NCBI GenBank assembly: GCA_963678235.1
Contig: OY782766.1
Span: forward strand, 2,418,001-2,482,000
DNA length: 64,000 nucleotides
From: JABMQB01 sp963678235
GTDB taxonomy: Bacteria; Bacteroidota; Bacteroidia; Bacteroidales; Prolixibacteraceae
Reading direction: 5' to 3'
Shown: positions 9,237-18,187 of the stretch, piece by piece
How positions within the stretch are numbered: position 1 is the first letter of the stretch
How the letters are laid out: every line of letters begins with the position of its first letter
Notes under the pieces: generated by a model
What the model saw: the letters and a program-made list of their open reading frames with translations, nothing else
Told to the model about the DNA's origin: nothing
The model's database searches: none
Program-made: the position numbers and the translations under genes

Positions 9237-9932
9237 TTATTTTTTTCCTAAAGCTTCAAACAATATTTCTCGGTATGAAAGGCTAAGTGGGATACTAGCC
9301 GATGAAAGCTTTACCTGGTTTCCCTCTATGTAATCTACTTTTTTGAGGTTAATTGCATACGATTTATGGATTCGTTGAAACAAGGTTTCCGGCAATTGTG
9401 AAAGAAAATCTTTCATGGTTCCGTGCACCATTAGTTTTTTGTCTTCCAAAACAAATTTTACGTAATCGCCCATGCCTTCAAGGTAGATTATTTCATCGAA
9501 ATTAACCAAATAGTTTTTTTTGTCGGCACGCACGAGAATATGGTTTTGTTCATTATTAAGGATGTTTTGCCTGCTTTCCAATCGGTCAATCACCCTGTTA
9601 ATTGCCTTACGAAAGCGCTCAAACGATACAGGTTTTAATAGATAGTCAACCGCATCAACCTCAAAACCTTCCAATGCAAATTCGGGGTATGCCGTAACAA
9701 ATACAACCAATGGCGGGTTTGCCAAACCTTTAATAAAACTAATTCCCGACAATAAAGGCATATTGATATCGAGGAAAAGCAAATCGATTTTCTCCTGCGT
9801 TATGGTATTTCCAGCTTCGAGGGCGTTGCTGCAAATCCCGCTAAGTTTTAGCTCAGGACAAGCGTCTACAAAATCTTTCAAGACATCCTGCGATAAGGGT
9901 TCGTCATCTACGATTAAACAGTTTATTTGCAT
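9237..9932 (-). CDS. LytTR-family response regulator
   Basis: This 231-residue regulator has an N-terminal receiver domain with acidic residues Asp9/Asp10, the phosphoacceptor Asp55 in LFLDINMP, and Lys138-side helices as in CheY. A C-terminal LytTR DNA-binding domain follows (about residues 130-231, with YLEGMGDYVKF and RIHKSYAINLKKVDYI). It would bind DNA when phosphorylated by the kinase encoded 75 bases upstream on the same strand. Target genes are unknown; LytTR regulators of Bacteroidota often control surface or nutrient functions. It is the last gene of the lipoprotein-kinase-regulator operon. Confidence 0.93.
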   Translation of the reverse strand: MQINCLIVDDEPLSQDVLKDFVDACPELKLSGICSNALEAGNTITQEKIDLLFLDINMPLLSGISFIKGLANPPLVVFVTAYPEFALEGFEVDAVDYLLKPVSFERFRKAINRVIDRLESRQNILNNEQNHILVRADKKNYLVNFDEIIYLEGMGDYVKFVLEDKKLMVHGTMKDFLSQLPETLFQRIHKSYAINLKKVDYIEGNQVKLSSASIPLSLSYREILFEALGKK

Positions 9933-10007
9933 ATTATTTTCGCTTTTCTTTCAATTTTAGAGCCTCTGTGAAATGTAAATAATGCATATAACCAAGATCT
10001 AAAAACC

Positions 10008-11042
10008 TTAGTTCAACTGAATTTGCAACAATACTTTAAATTTGTTTTTATCTTGCTTTACATCGAGTTTATGGGTTCCCTGATAAATCAGTCCAAGTCG
10101 TTTTCGCACATTTTCAATTCCAATTCCCTGGTACTTGCTGATTTTAGGTTCTGCTGATTTTCCAATACTATTTTCAATCTCAAAATTTAAAACCTTCCCC
10201 GAAACCTCGAATTTTATTAACACATAGGTATTATGGTTTCCACCTTTAATCCCATGTTTGTAACTGTTTTCAACAAAGGGAAGAAAAATCAATGGCGCAA
10301 TTTTATGCCCTTTTGTTTCGCCAACAACTTTTAAGTCAACTTTTTCAACATCGGCACTTCGTAGCTGCTGCAGACCGATATAATTCCGAACCAGTTCAAT
10401 TTCACTGTCAAGGTCAATGTAGTCAACATCGGCTTCATAAATTATATACCTCATTATATCGCTCAATTTGAGTATGGTATCAGGAACTTTTGGCGACGAT
10501 TTCCTCGACAAACTGTAAATACTGTTCAAGGAATTAAACAAAAAATGTGGGTTTACCTGAGATTTCAACGCTTTTAGTTCGGCAAGTGTTTTTTCCTGTT
10601 GGGTTTCGTGCAAATAAAACCAGCCCCGCGCCAATTTCAATAAACTTGTGCCTGCAACATATACAGCCATATAAAGCGAAATATCCCAAAATCCGTAATA
10701 TGCTATAAAATAATAGCCGGTAAAAATATGGTCGATCCAACTATCAAAAAGGAAAATATAAAAAAACGATCCGCAGGCTATTATTGCCGCTACTGAAAAT
10801 CCATAGGAATAGTATTTTTCTTTTTCAAGGAAAAAGGGAAATAAAACCAAGGTATTGGCATAAACAATCAGGGCAATGGGCACATGAAAAAACAAGGTGT
10901 AAATTAGGTCAATCCGTTGAATATCGGCTGAAACCCTCAAGATGTTTAACAATATGAGGTACGACAATGCCCAAAACAGGATATGCTGTGCTACCCTGTT
11001 TCTTAAAACCCGCTCGATTATGTTTTTTATAAATCTAATCAT
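10008..11042 (-). CDS. LytS/YehU-type sensor histidine kinase
   Basis: This 344-residue membrane kinase has about four hydrophobic segments in residues 15-135 and then a cytoplasmic His_kinase domain. The phosphoacceptor is His166 in SQVNPHFLFNSLNSIYSL. The ATP-binding part shows LIFLPFVENSYKHG and GIGIENVRKRL. There is no large extracellular sensor, so the signal may come through the membrane helices or the lipoprotein encoded just upstream. The start ATGATTAG overlaps the last bases of the lipoprotein gene by 8 nt, which implies translational coupling. Its partner is the LytTR regulator downstream. Confidence 0.92.
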   Translation of the reverse strand: MIRFIKNIIERVLRNRVAQHILFWALSYLILLNILRVSADIQRIDLIYTLFFHVPIALIVYANTLVLFPFFLEKEKYYSYGFSVAAIIACGSFFYIFLFDSWIDHIFTGYYFIAYYGFWDISLYMAVYVAGTSLLKLARGWFYLHETQQEKTLAELKALKSQVNPHFLFNSLNSIYSLSRKSSPKVPDTILKLSDIMRYIIYEADVDYIDLDSEIELVRNYIGLQQLRSADVEKVDLKVVGETKGHKIAPLIFLPFVENSYKHGIKGGNHNTYVLIKFEVSGKVLNFEIENSIGKSAEPKISKYQGIGIENVRKRLGLIYQGTHKLDVKQDKNKFKVLLQIQLN

Positions 11043-11655
11043 TCGCCTTGGATCGGATAAGGACTTCGTCTAAACCATCGTCAAATGCGACTTCCGAATT
11101 TACATATTTCAACACAAACTTTTGCAATTCTTTTGGTTTGGCAGTGAGTAAAATGTGCTCCCCATTATTTTCATGATGGATCCTTATTTTATTTTCTTTG
11201 ATAAGTTTCTCCAACCAATCCGGATCGAACCAGTTTATTTTAACATGATCCCCCTCAAAATCGGCTTTGGCAAATGTATGCACCGGCATTAAGTGTAAAT
11301 CAAATAAATTTGGATCACCCCCTTGCCCAAATTCATATTCATTTAAATAAAAATCCAGAAAATAGAAATCATCCAATTTAACAATTTTAACCTCGAACGA
11401 TGATTTTGTAAATTCTTTTCCTTTTTCTTTTATGGTTAAAATATAACAAGTACTGTCGATTTTTAGATCATCGCCTTCGCCTGAGGTTTGATATTCAAAA
11501 TGCCACAGGGCCGAATCCGAATCAAAAAATTCACCCAATAAAAGGTCATTGGCAAAAAGATCTTCATCGGTATAAAGCGGATAAAAGGAAAATACAAAAC
11601 ATCCGGTTAAGAGAAGCGCAGCAACTGCAATTGTAGAAAAGATACGAAGTTTCAT
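11035..11655 (-). CDS. Predicted lipoprotein of a two-component operon
   Basis: This 206-residue protein has a short N-terminal hydrophobic stretch ending in the lipobox LLTGC (Cys19), so it is probably a lipoprotein. The mature part is acidic, with alternating strands and phrases such as HFEYQTSGEGDD and INWFDPDWLEKLIKENK; I recognise no named domain. It overlaps the histidine kinase start by 8 bases and is the first gene of the operon, so it may be a signal input or an accessory to the kinase. That role is inferred from position only. Confidence 0.75.
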   Translation of the reverse strand: MKLRIFSTIAVAALLLTGCFVFSFYPLYTDEDLFANDLLLGEFFDSDSALWHFEYQTSGEGDDLKIDSTCYILTIKEKGKEFTKSSFEVKIVKLDDFYFLDFYLNEYEFGQGGDPNLFDLHLMPVHTFAKADFEGDHVKINWFDPDWLEKLIKENKIRIHHENNGEHILLTAKPKELQKFVLKYVNSEVAFDDGLDEVLIRSKAND

Positions 11656-11938
11656 TGTGCTATTATTTTTGAATTATGTCAACAAATGTAGCACGCCAAT
11701 TGCAGTCGGGACAAATTAATTCGTTCAATTGATAAAAAAAATAGTTGAATCAGAGAACACTCATATAATTACTGTCCCAGAGGTAAACCAAAAGTATTTT
11801 TATGAACCGCATTCCCGAATTTAGTAAAAAAACGAATTTTCATTATTTACTCTCTGCCAGTCTTCGACATACATCTCCCCTAAGGTTTCAGGGGAGGATG
11901 AAAAAAAACCGACATCCAAGAATTATAACATCATAAAA
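11656..11938. other. Intergenic region between lipoprotein operon and TonB receptor terminator
   Basis: Apart from the lipoprotein promoter (11683-11715) this spacer holds a stable hairpin at 11872-11900 (CTCCCCT paired with AGGGGAG, flanked by CAT/GATG). The hairpin has no T-run on its 3' side in either orientation; an A-run follows on the plus strand. I see no gene. Confidence 0.5.
11683..11715 (-). promoter_or_regulatory. Bacteroidota-type promoter for the lipoprotein-kinase-regulator operon
   Basis: On the minus strand TTTG (11715-11712) is followed after 21 bases by TACATTTG (11690-11683). This matches the Bacteroidota -33 TTTG / -7 TAnnTTTG pattern with normal spacing, 28 bases upstream of the lipoprotein ATG. 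Confidence 0.65.
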
Positions 11939-11964
11939 GAAGCTGGCTTAAAAAAACCAGCTTC
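11939..11964 (-). terminator. Terminator of the TonB-dependent receptor gene
   Basis: A perfect 8-bp stem GAAGCTGG/CCAGCTTC surrounds a T-rich loop on the minus strand and is followed by TTTT, 28 bases after the receptor stop. It separates the receptor from the signalling operon further along the same strand. Confidence 0.75.
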
Positions 11965-11991
11965 ACAAAAAACAGAGCACATAAAAACATA

Positions 11992-14322
11992 TTAAAACTC
12001 AATTCGATAACTAAGAACCGGCAGCAATCCAAGCTGGGTAATATCTTCAACTTTCTGTTCCGAATCATCCCAATATTGCCAAATGGTATTTGCCTGGTTT
12101 GTAATATTCTGAATATCCAATTCCCATATCCTAGTGGTTTTCTTTTTATTTTTTCGGTATTGGATTTTAAAATCAAAGCGCATAAAATTATCCCGCTGGT
12201 TGGCAAAACTCATTGCCTCTTGATATTTCGTATAGCCATGTTCCATAGATGCCGCAACATCGATTGGTGTGTAATGATTTCCCCCGTTTAAAATGGCTTT
12301 TGCACTTACCGCCAGGGTGCTTTCAATCCCATTGTTCTTAATTTGCCACTCTTTACCACCCAAGGCGCTAAATAGATAATTTGTATTGTACATCGTGTTT
12401 CTTTCGATCCCGTCCATTCCTTTATATTTCGAATCGAAAACCGATGCTGTTGTTAAAAAATAGTAGTTCCTGCTAAAGAATTTTTCAAGGGTAAGGTCAA
12501 GTCCAAAATTTTTCCCGGAACCCTCATTCACCAATTTTTTGTTCGTATATCCATTGCTATTGTTCAACGCTGAGAAGGTACTTGTTGGATCGTCTTCCAC
12601 CGGAACATTGTATAAATCCTGGTAATACGCTTCCATTTTAAACACAAGGTTTTTGTTGATTATCCGATCGTAACCAATAACAAAATGCCGTGCTTTTGAA
12701 AATCCCAGGTTTTCGTTCGGATAAATAATAGCCCCATCTTCATTGGTCGTTTGCGCAAGGTAATTGGTTAATGATTCAATCTTCGAATGAACTCCAAAAC
12801 CGAGATTTATGGATTGTTTGTCATTTAATTCCCAACGTAATGCGGCACGTGGCTCAATTGTATTATTGTTGTTTAAAAACAAATGGCTGTAATGCGCACC
12901 CCCAATCAAGGTTAAATTTTGTGCGATCCTGTATTTCCAACTTAGGTAGGCCTGAAACGTTTCCGTATTTCCTTTGCGATCTAATTCCGTCTCCAGATAT
13001 TCTTCATCTTCGTCCCAGTCGCGACCTAACACATTGTAATACTTTTTTGTAAATGTTATCCCAGTTTTAAGTGAATGCTTCGAATTTATTTTCCGGTTTA
13101 AGTATGAACTTATGGATAAATTACTGTACCGGATTTTCTCTTCGCCTTCAAACCTATATTGGTCAGGTGCAATACTGTCCCTGTATTCCCAAATATTTCG
13201 TGATCCCGTGTATGCCAAAACGGTTTTCAATATCGTTTTATCGTCCAAAGGAAGGGTATTCGACAAGCCCACCACAGCCATATCGGTGTTGAACTCATTT
13301 TTATAATCACTCATATCTTCCGAAATACCGCTAAGTCCGCCAAGTCCGAACAAATTGAAAGTCCCGGCTTTTTTAGTTGGAACGTTAATTTTAAAAGAAC
13401 TGTTTTGAAATTTTGGAACAGCATCACCGGCAACCTTTATACCAACAGCATTTAACATGGCTAGTGAAGAATAGCGGTAATTAATCAAATAGCTGGCATT
13501 CCCGCCTTTTTTAAATGGTCCCTCGGCAGTAAAGTCGGTGCCTAATATTCCAACCATAAATGAATATTCTCGTTTGTGCTTATTTCCATTTCGCAGCCTC
13601 AAATCAAACACCCCCGAATAAGCATTTCCATATTCTGCAGGAAAAGCCCCGGTATAAAAATCCGAATTATCCAACATTTTACTGTTCAATGCGCTAATTG
13701 CCCCACCTGATGCACCTTCCTCTGCAAAGTGGTTAGGGTTTGGAATCTCAATCCCTTCCATTCGCCAGAGCATCCCTCTTGGAGAGTTCCCGCGCACAAT
13801 AATATCGTTATTTCCATCCGGGCTTCCCATCACCCCTGCAAAGGATGAAGCCATCCTTGCCGGATCATCAAAACTTCCGGCATATCGGTTGGTTTCCTGT
13901 ACCGAGAACGAACGGGCACTTATAAGCGCCATTTTATTTAAGCTTTCCCCTTTGTGTTTTTTTGCGCTAATGGTCACCTCATCCAATTGCACCACCGACT
14001 CGCTAAGATAAATAGTCAAATCTGTTTCTTTTCCGGCTTTTAGCAAAACATCGCTTACAATTTTGGGCTCATAACCAATATTTTGTACGGTAATGGAATA
14101 TCGGCCAACCCGCATTGGTTGAAACTGAAATTCCCCGGAGGCATTGGAGGCAGTTCCAATTAAAGGAGATGAACCGTTTACCATTAAGGTTGCACCAATC
14201 AAGGGCAAACCTGAATCCTTATCTAAAACTTTTCCCCGCAAGATTTGTGTTAAATTCTGATCGTTGGCAAAGCTCATTTTCAGGCAAAGGAGTACCATTA
14301 TGAGCAAAATTGTTTTTCTCAT
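11992..14322 (-). CDS. TonB-dependent outer-membrane receptor with carboxypeptidase-like N-terminal domain
   Basis: This 776-residue receptor has a signal peptide (residues 1-19), a CarboxypepD_reg-like beta-sandwich (about 25-110, GKVLDKDSGLPLIGATLMVN), a plug domain (about 112-240, with NNDIIVRGNSPRGMLWRMEG), and a long beta-barrel ending in an aromatic residue (SYRIEF). Such proteins take up ligands across the outer membrane with TonB energy. No SusD partner follows, so it is not a classic polysaccharide SusCD pair; the substrate is unknown. Its own terminator lies downstream. It may be controlled by the nearby two-component system, but nothing in the sequence proves this. Confidence 0.88.
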   Translation of the reverse strand: MRKTILLIMVLLCLKMSFANDQNLTQILRGKVLDKDSGLPLIGATLMVNGSSPLIGTASNASGEFQFQPMRVGRYSITVQNIGYEPKIVSDVLLKAGKETDLTIYLSESVVQLDEVTISAKKHKGESLNKMALISARSFSVQETNRYAGSFDDPARMASSFAGVMGSPDGNNDIIVRGNSPRGMLWRMEGIEIPNPNHFAEEGASGGAISALNSKMLDNSDFYTGAFPAEYGNAYSGVFDLRLRNGNKHKREYSFMVGILGTDFTAEGPFKKGGNASYLINYRYSSLAMLNAVGIKVAGDAVPKFQNSSFKINVPTKKAGTFNLFGLGGLSGISEDMSDYKNEFNTDMAVVGLSNTLPLDDKTILKTVLAYTGSRNIWEYRDSIAPDQYRFEGEEKIRYSNLSISSYLNRKINSKHSLKTGITFTKKYYNVLGRDWDEDEEYLETELDRKGNTETFQAYLSWKYRIAQNLTLIGGAHYSHLFLNNNNTIEPRAALRWELNDKQSINLGFGVHSKIESLTNYLAQTTNEDGAIIYPNENLGFSKARHFVIGYDRIINKNLVFKMEAYYQDLYNVPVEDDPTSTFSALNNSNGYTNKKLVNEGSGKNFGLDLTLEKFFSRNYYFLTTASVFDSKYKGMDGIERNTMYNTNYLFSALGGKEWQIKNNGIESTLAVSAKAILNGGNHYTPIDVAASMEHGYTKYQEAMSFANQRDNFMRFDFKIQYRKNKKKTTRIWELDIQNITNQANTIWQYWDDSEQKVEDITQLGLLPVLSYRIEF

Positions 14323-14372
14323 TGATTAATTGTTTTCGTTGCTAATTTTTATAGAAAATGAGGATGATAATT

Positions 14373-14391
14373 CTGCAAAAATGTTTTGCAG
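14373..14391. promoter_or_regulatory. Inverted repeat upstream of the TonB-dependent receptor
   Basis: CTGCAAAA and TTTTGCAG form a perfect 8-bp inverted repeat around a 3-base spacer, 50 bases upstream of the receptor ATG. It has no T-tract, so a protein-binding site is more likely than a terminator. The binding protein is unknown. Confidence 0.4.
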
Positions 14392-14541
14392 ACTGGCTTT
14401 TCACATTTCATTTTCATCACTGCTTTTATTGACATTGAAAAAAGCGTATGGTTGCAGAGAAGGGAATTATTTATTGCAAAAATTGATATTAACTGGATTA
14501 TGACGTACATTTACACAATAACAACCTTAATACACAATAAG

Positions 14542-15147
14542 ATGAGCCCTTCCACTTCATCAAAAACAATAAACCCGATTCAAAAATCCCTGATTTTTTA
14601 CCAATACATTTGGAATGGATCTTTCAGAAAGAATAAATTAATGTATAATATTTATGATGAATATATAGGTTTTACCTGTCAATATCCGACACCACATTCA
14701 GGGACAATAAGCTCCAAAAGCTTTGTTCAAATCTTTGAAGAGAGAAAAGAATCATTTATGAAGAATCCACCAATAGCACATTTTTTTTGTTACTCAAATT
14801 TAGGAAAACAGTGCAATTATAGATTATCAGATCCCTACCATATAAATAATCATTTCTCTTTTAAGACTCAATTTATTGATGGATGCCCAATGGAAATATT
14901 AGGATCAGGGACTATGATTTTTAACCTCTTCCCAAATGAAAACCCTTTTCCTGATGCTGACCTAAGTAGTCAATTAATGGAATATAAACATCCCGCAATT
15001 AGAACCACTATTTCGCAAAAATTAACATTCTTAACTGCAGAAGAAGCATCTAAAAAAGCGGTAGAAGCTCTATATTCCATCGATACTTCTACAACTGGTG
15101 TAGCAACAGAACAAATTTTTAAAGATGAAAATCAGGAAGTAAAATAA
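14542..15147 (+). CDS. Protein of unknown function
   Basis: The frame is open from 14386, but the first ATGs are at 14500 and 14542. I prefer 14542 (about 201 residues) because the sequence before it reads like untranslated AT-rich DNA. The protein has no signal peptide or membrane segment. It contains a CQYPTPHSG stretch, several aromatic residues (FYQYIWNGSF, AHFFCYSNLGKQCNY), and a Glu/Lys-rich tail (LTAEEASKKAVEAL). I do not recognise the family. It converges on the permease gene with only four bases between the stops, and no partner gene is nearby. Confidence 0.6.
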   Translation: MSPSTSSKTINPIQKSLIFYQYIWNGSFRKNKLMYNIYDEYIGFTCQYPTPHSGTISSKSFVQIFEERKESFMKNPPIAHFFCYSNLGKQCNYRLSDPYHINNHFSFKTQFIDGCPMEILGSGTMIFNLFPNENPFPDADLSSQLMEYKHPAIRTTISQKLTFLTAEEASKKAVEALYSIDTSTTGVATEQIFKDENQEVK

Positions 15148-15151
15148 TCAG

Positions 15152-16465
15152 CTATTTCTTTCCTTTATACGAATAGCCAAGCTCTGTAATGAGTTCTTCT
15201 ATTTTGGCAAAATCGGGTTTTGTGCCGGAAATATTCACCGTATTAGTTTTATTATCGGCAACAACTTTGCTTATGCCCTTAATCTTTACTAGATTATTTT
15301 GCACTGTCGCTTCGCAGTGAGAGCAAGTCATTCCTTCGACTGAGATCGAAAAATCCGATATTTTCATTTTCCTTGATTTTTGAACCCTCCCTAAAATATA
15401 TCCTCCTATAATAGATACAACCAGCATTACTGCCGATCCGATTTGAAGCCACTCGGGCAGCATTTCATGTTCAGCACCACCATGCATATGGTTTATTTTG
15501 CCAATTAACCAATCTGTTGGGATCAGCCAATTGGTAAGCAATCCGAATACAAGTGCACCTATAATTATTGTTGACAGGTAAACAAGTAAAGATTTTCGTC
15601 CCATTGTTTTTCCTAAAACAGTCATTGTAGCTACATTGGTTGCTGGTCCGGCCATTAAAAAAACCAATGCCGCCCCGGGTGATACCCCTTTCAATAATAA
15701 TACAGCTGCAATAGGGATGGAACCTGTTGCACAAATATAAATTGGAACAGAAGCTGCCAATACAACCAAAAGCTCCACTAAACCAAATCCTTTAAACAGA
15801 CTGAAAAAATCATTGGGCAATAAAACTGAAATAAGTGCAGCAACTAAAAAGCCAATAATCAGCCATTTTGCAATATCCTGTAAGAGTTCGATAAAAGCAT
15901 AATTTGCAGCCCTAATTAAAGCAGGGCGTTTATCTTCAACAGGTTCATGGCATCCACAATTATCGTCATCACAGGATGCAACAGAATTTCCTAATGAAGA
16001 AGTATCTAACTTGAAATTTGCAAACGGCGAAGTTGCCACTGGTTTTTCTTTAACAAAGACATTGGTTAGCACACCTCCGATGACTCCGGTAAAAAAAGCA
16101 ACAATTGGCCTTAGCACTGCAAAAGGCCAGCCCAACATAGAATAAGTTGCAAAAATAGAATCAACCCCTGTTTGCGGCGTAGATATCAGAAACGAATTTG
16201 TTGCTCCCTTTGAAGCCCCGTTTTTATAAAACGAAATGCCGGTTGGAATTACCCCACAGGAACATAAGGGCATAGGAATACCTAATAAAGATGCATTCAG
16301 AGCCGACTTAAAATTTGATTTCCCCAGATATTTATCGATATGTTTTTGCGGAAAATAAACTTTCAATAATCCTGCAAACACGATACCCAATATCAACCAT
16401 GGCGCCATTTCGGTGGTTAACAACCAAAGCTCTCCCAAATATTTTTCCACAAATTCAATCATCAT
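15152..16465 (-). CDS. SO_0444-family Cu/Zn efflux permease with C-terminal heavy-metal domain
   Basis: This 437-residue membrane protein matches the DUF318/ArsP-like permease family. The first half has the loop PLCSCGVIPTGISFYKNGAS and TNSFLISTPQTGVDS (about residues 61-100); the second half mirrors it (PIYICATGSIPIAAVLLLKG, AGPATNVATM). A Cys/His-rich cytoplasmic loop (CDDDNCGCHEP) separates the halves. The C-terminus is an HMA domain with the metal motif GMTCSHCEA, about residues 370-437. The family is associated with copper or zinc efflux across the inner membrane; arsenic is an alternative. No ArsR-type regulator is adjacent, but an inverted repeat lies upstream. Confidence 0.88.
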   Translation of the reverse strand: MMIEFVEKYLGELWLLTTEMAPWLILGIVFAGLLKVYFPQKHIDKYLGKSNFKSALNASLLGIPMPLCSCGVIPTGISFYKNGASKGATNSFLISTPQTGVDSIFATYSMLGWPFAVLRPIVAFFTGVIGGVLTNVFVKEKPVATSPFANFKLDTSSLGNSVASCDDDNCGCHEPVEDKRPALIRAANYAFIELLQDIAKWLIIGFLVAALISVLLPNDFFSLFKGFGLVELLVVLAASVPIYICATGSIPIAAVLLLKGVSPGAALVFLMAGPATNVATMTVLGKTMGRKSLLVYLSTIIIGALVFGLLTNWLIPTDWLIGKINHMHGGAEHEMLPEWLQIGSAVMLVVSIIGGYILGRVQKSRKMKISDFSISVEGMTCSHCEATVQNNLVKIKGISKVVADNKTNTVNISGTKPDFAKIEELITELGYSYKGKK

Positions 16466-16506
16466 GCTTTAATAACAATCAATATCGTTTCTTAGTTTAG
16501 TCGAAT

Positions 16507-16514
16507 CAAATGTA
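16507..16514 (-). promoter_or_regulatory. Bacteroidota -7 box for the metal permease
   Basis: On the minus strand TACATTTG matches TAnnTTTG, 41 bases upstream of the permease ATG. A TTTG occurs 15 bases further upstream, shorter than the usual spacing, so the -33 element is uncertain. Confidence 0.5.
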
Positions 16515-16541
16515 CTATCAATAATTGCGCAAAGTTAAATA

Positions 16542-16557
16542 TATGATAGGTATCATA
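16542..16557. promoter_or_regulatory. Inverted repeat, possible metal-sensor operator
   Basis: TATGATAGGTATCATA is a perfect 7-2-7 inverted repeat, 28 bases upstream of the TACATTTG box of the permease. Its AT-rich symmetry resembles binding sites of metal-dependent repressors, but the class cannot be named from sequence alone. Confidence 0.45.
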
Positions 16558-16621
16558 AATAGATTTAAGAAAGTTTGATTTTTATGATGGGTGACAATTT
16601 TCAGTAAAAAAAATAATCATT

Positions 16622-18034
16622 TTAGATTGATTCATCTCTTTCCACATATAATTGAGTTGCTTCCACCTTACTAACCACAACAGCCTCATCTTTTTCAATA
16701 TAACCAGATTCTGCTACTGCATCGTAAATTTCTCCCCCAATTAAGACTTTCCCTGATGGACGCAAAACAGTTTTTGCAACTCCTTGTGTCCCTTTAAGTT
16801 TTAATAAAGCGGTATCAATGCTAATAAATCCTTCTTCAACATCCTGTACAGTTTTTAACGACATCCCTTTGAACAAACCTTTACGCGCAGAAAACATTTT
16901 ATCGCCCAGGTATAACGACAGGAATAAGCCTCCCAAAATAGCGACAATAACCGTTGCCAGTGCAATGCTTATTCTTGAAGTATCAACAGGTTTAAAATCA
17001 AAATTTACATTCCCAAGCAAACTTAAAACCAATCCGGCAAAAGTCAGTACAATTCCAAGGGCACCTGCAATTCCAAATCCGGGGATCACGAAAATCTCGA
17101 CTGCAATCAGGATTAATCCGATTATAAAAATCAGGATTTCCCAATTTGCAGCCAATCCTTCCAAATACAAAGGAGCAAAATATAATACTGCTGCCAGAAT
17201 AGCCACCCCCAATGGAAACCCAACTCCAGGCGATTGCATTTCAAAATAAATACCACCAATAATTCCCATAATTAGTAACCCTGAAACCATCGGAAGTACC
17301 AGAAAACCAATTATCTTTTCAAGAAAAGAAGCTTTGTATTCTACGATTTCGTATTCTTTAACTCCAACCATCTGCATAACCTCATCTATGTCCTCTGCTA
17401 TTCCTTCACAATAATTGTTTTCCATTGCTTCTGATGGGGTAAATGTTAAAACCCTACCTGTGTCTGAAATGCCTTCCACAAAAATCCGCTGGTCAACCAT
17501 TGCCTCTGCAATTTTCGGATCACGCTTCCAAATATAAGTTGTATCCTGACCGACAACCACCGTATCTTTTCCATGTGCTTCTGCTGTTGATCGCATGGTT
17601 GAACGCATATACGACTGGTACTTATCGGGCATGGCTTCACCTGTTTGGTTCACAACCGTTGTTGCCCCCATGCTCGAACCTGGACGCATGTAAATACCAT
17701 CGCAAGCAATGGAAATAAGCGCACCTGCCGATGCAGCATTGTTATCAATAAAAACATATACCGGGATTTTGCTTGCCAAAATTTTTGTACGGATAGAATC
17801 TGCATCCAAAACAGTTCCTCCATAGGTATTCATATGAATCAAAAACAAATCGGCTTTCACCGAATCTGCCTCTGCAAAAGCCTGTTTCGTTTTCCGCCAG
17901 GTTGCCTTACTAATGTTTTCTTTCATATCAAATTTATACACCCTTGTTTTTTCAACATCAGGCATAAATGAACTGAAAAAGAAAAGAAAGCTTAACATTA
18001 AAACTGGCAGGTATTTTATGACTATTTTTCTCAT
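16622..18034 (-). CDS. NfeD-family membrane serine protease (ClpP class) with C-terminal OB domain
   Basis: From the ATG at 18034 the protein is about 470 residues and begins with a signal/anchor helix. A longer frame to 18082 would put 16 polar residues before it, so I reject that start. Residues ~35-250 form a ClpP-like protease domain: MNTYGGTVLDADSI, then NNAASAGALISIACDGIYM, whose Ser is the likely nucleophile. Several membrane helices follow, then an NfeD OB-fold (GVAKTVLRPSGKVLIGGEIYDA onward). Such proteins work with stomatin/flotillin partners in membrane quality control; no partner is adjacent. It is divergent from purB. Confidence 0.9.
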   Translation of the reverse strand: MRKIVIKYLPVLMLSFLFFFSSFMPDVEKTRVYKFDMKENISKATWRKTKQAFAEADSVKADLFLIHMNTYGGTVLDADSIRTKILASKIPVYVFIDNNAASAGALISIACDGIYMRPGSSMGATTVVNQTGEAMPDKYQSYMRSTMRSTAEAHGKDTVVVGQDTTYIWKRDPKIAEAMVDQRIFVEGISDTGRVLTFTPSEAMENNYCEGIAEDIDEVMQMVGVKEYEIVEYKASFLEKIIGFLVLPMVSGLLIMGIIGGIYFEMQSPGVGFPLGVAILAAVLYFAPLYLEGLAANWEILIFIIGLILIAVEIFVIPGFGIAGALGIVLTFAGLVLSLLGNVNFDFKPVDTSRISIALATVIVAILGGLFLSLYLGDKMFSARKGLFKGMSLKTVQDVEEGFISIDTALLKLKGTQGVAKTVLRPSGKVLIGGEIYDAVAESGYIEKDEAVVVSKVEATQLYVERDESI

Positions 18035-18146
18035 TGTATCGTTTATAAAAAAGGTATACGTAAAAATAAGAATAATTTTCATGTCCTTACTGATTAATCC
18101 AATGAAGTGCTCAAGGCTGCAAAAGTAAAAGTCACAAAGTTTTTGC

Positions 18147-18154
18147 TAAATTTG
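18147..18154 (+). promoter_or_regulatory. Bacteroidota -7 box for purB
   Basis: TAAATTTG matches TAnnTTTG, 33 bases upstream of the purB ATG. No convincing -33 TTTG is visible. Confidence 0.5.
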
Positions 18155-18187
18155 TGCTTTCTAAATAATAAAGTAAAATAACATAAT

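Noticed and set aside
11872..11900. Hairpin CTCCCCT/AGGGGAG as a terminator
   Set aside because: No T-run follows the stem in either direction and the receptor already has a better terminator at 11939-11964.
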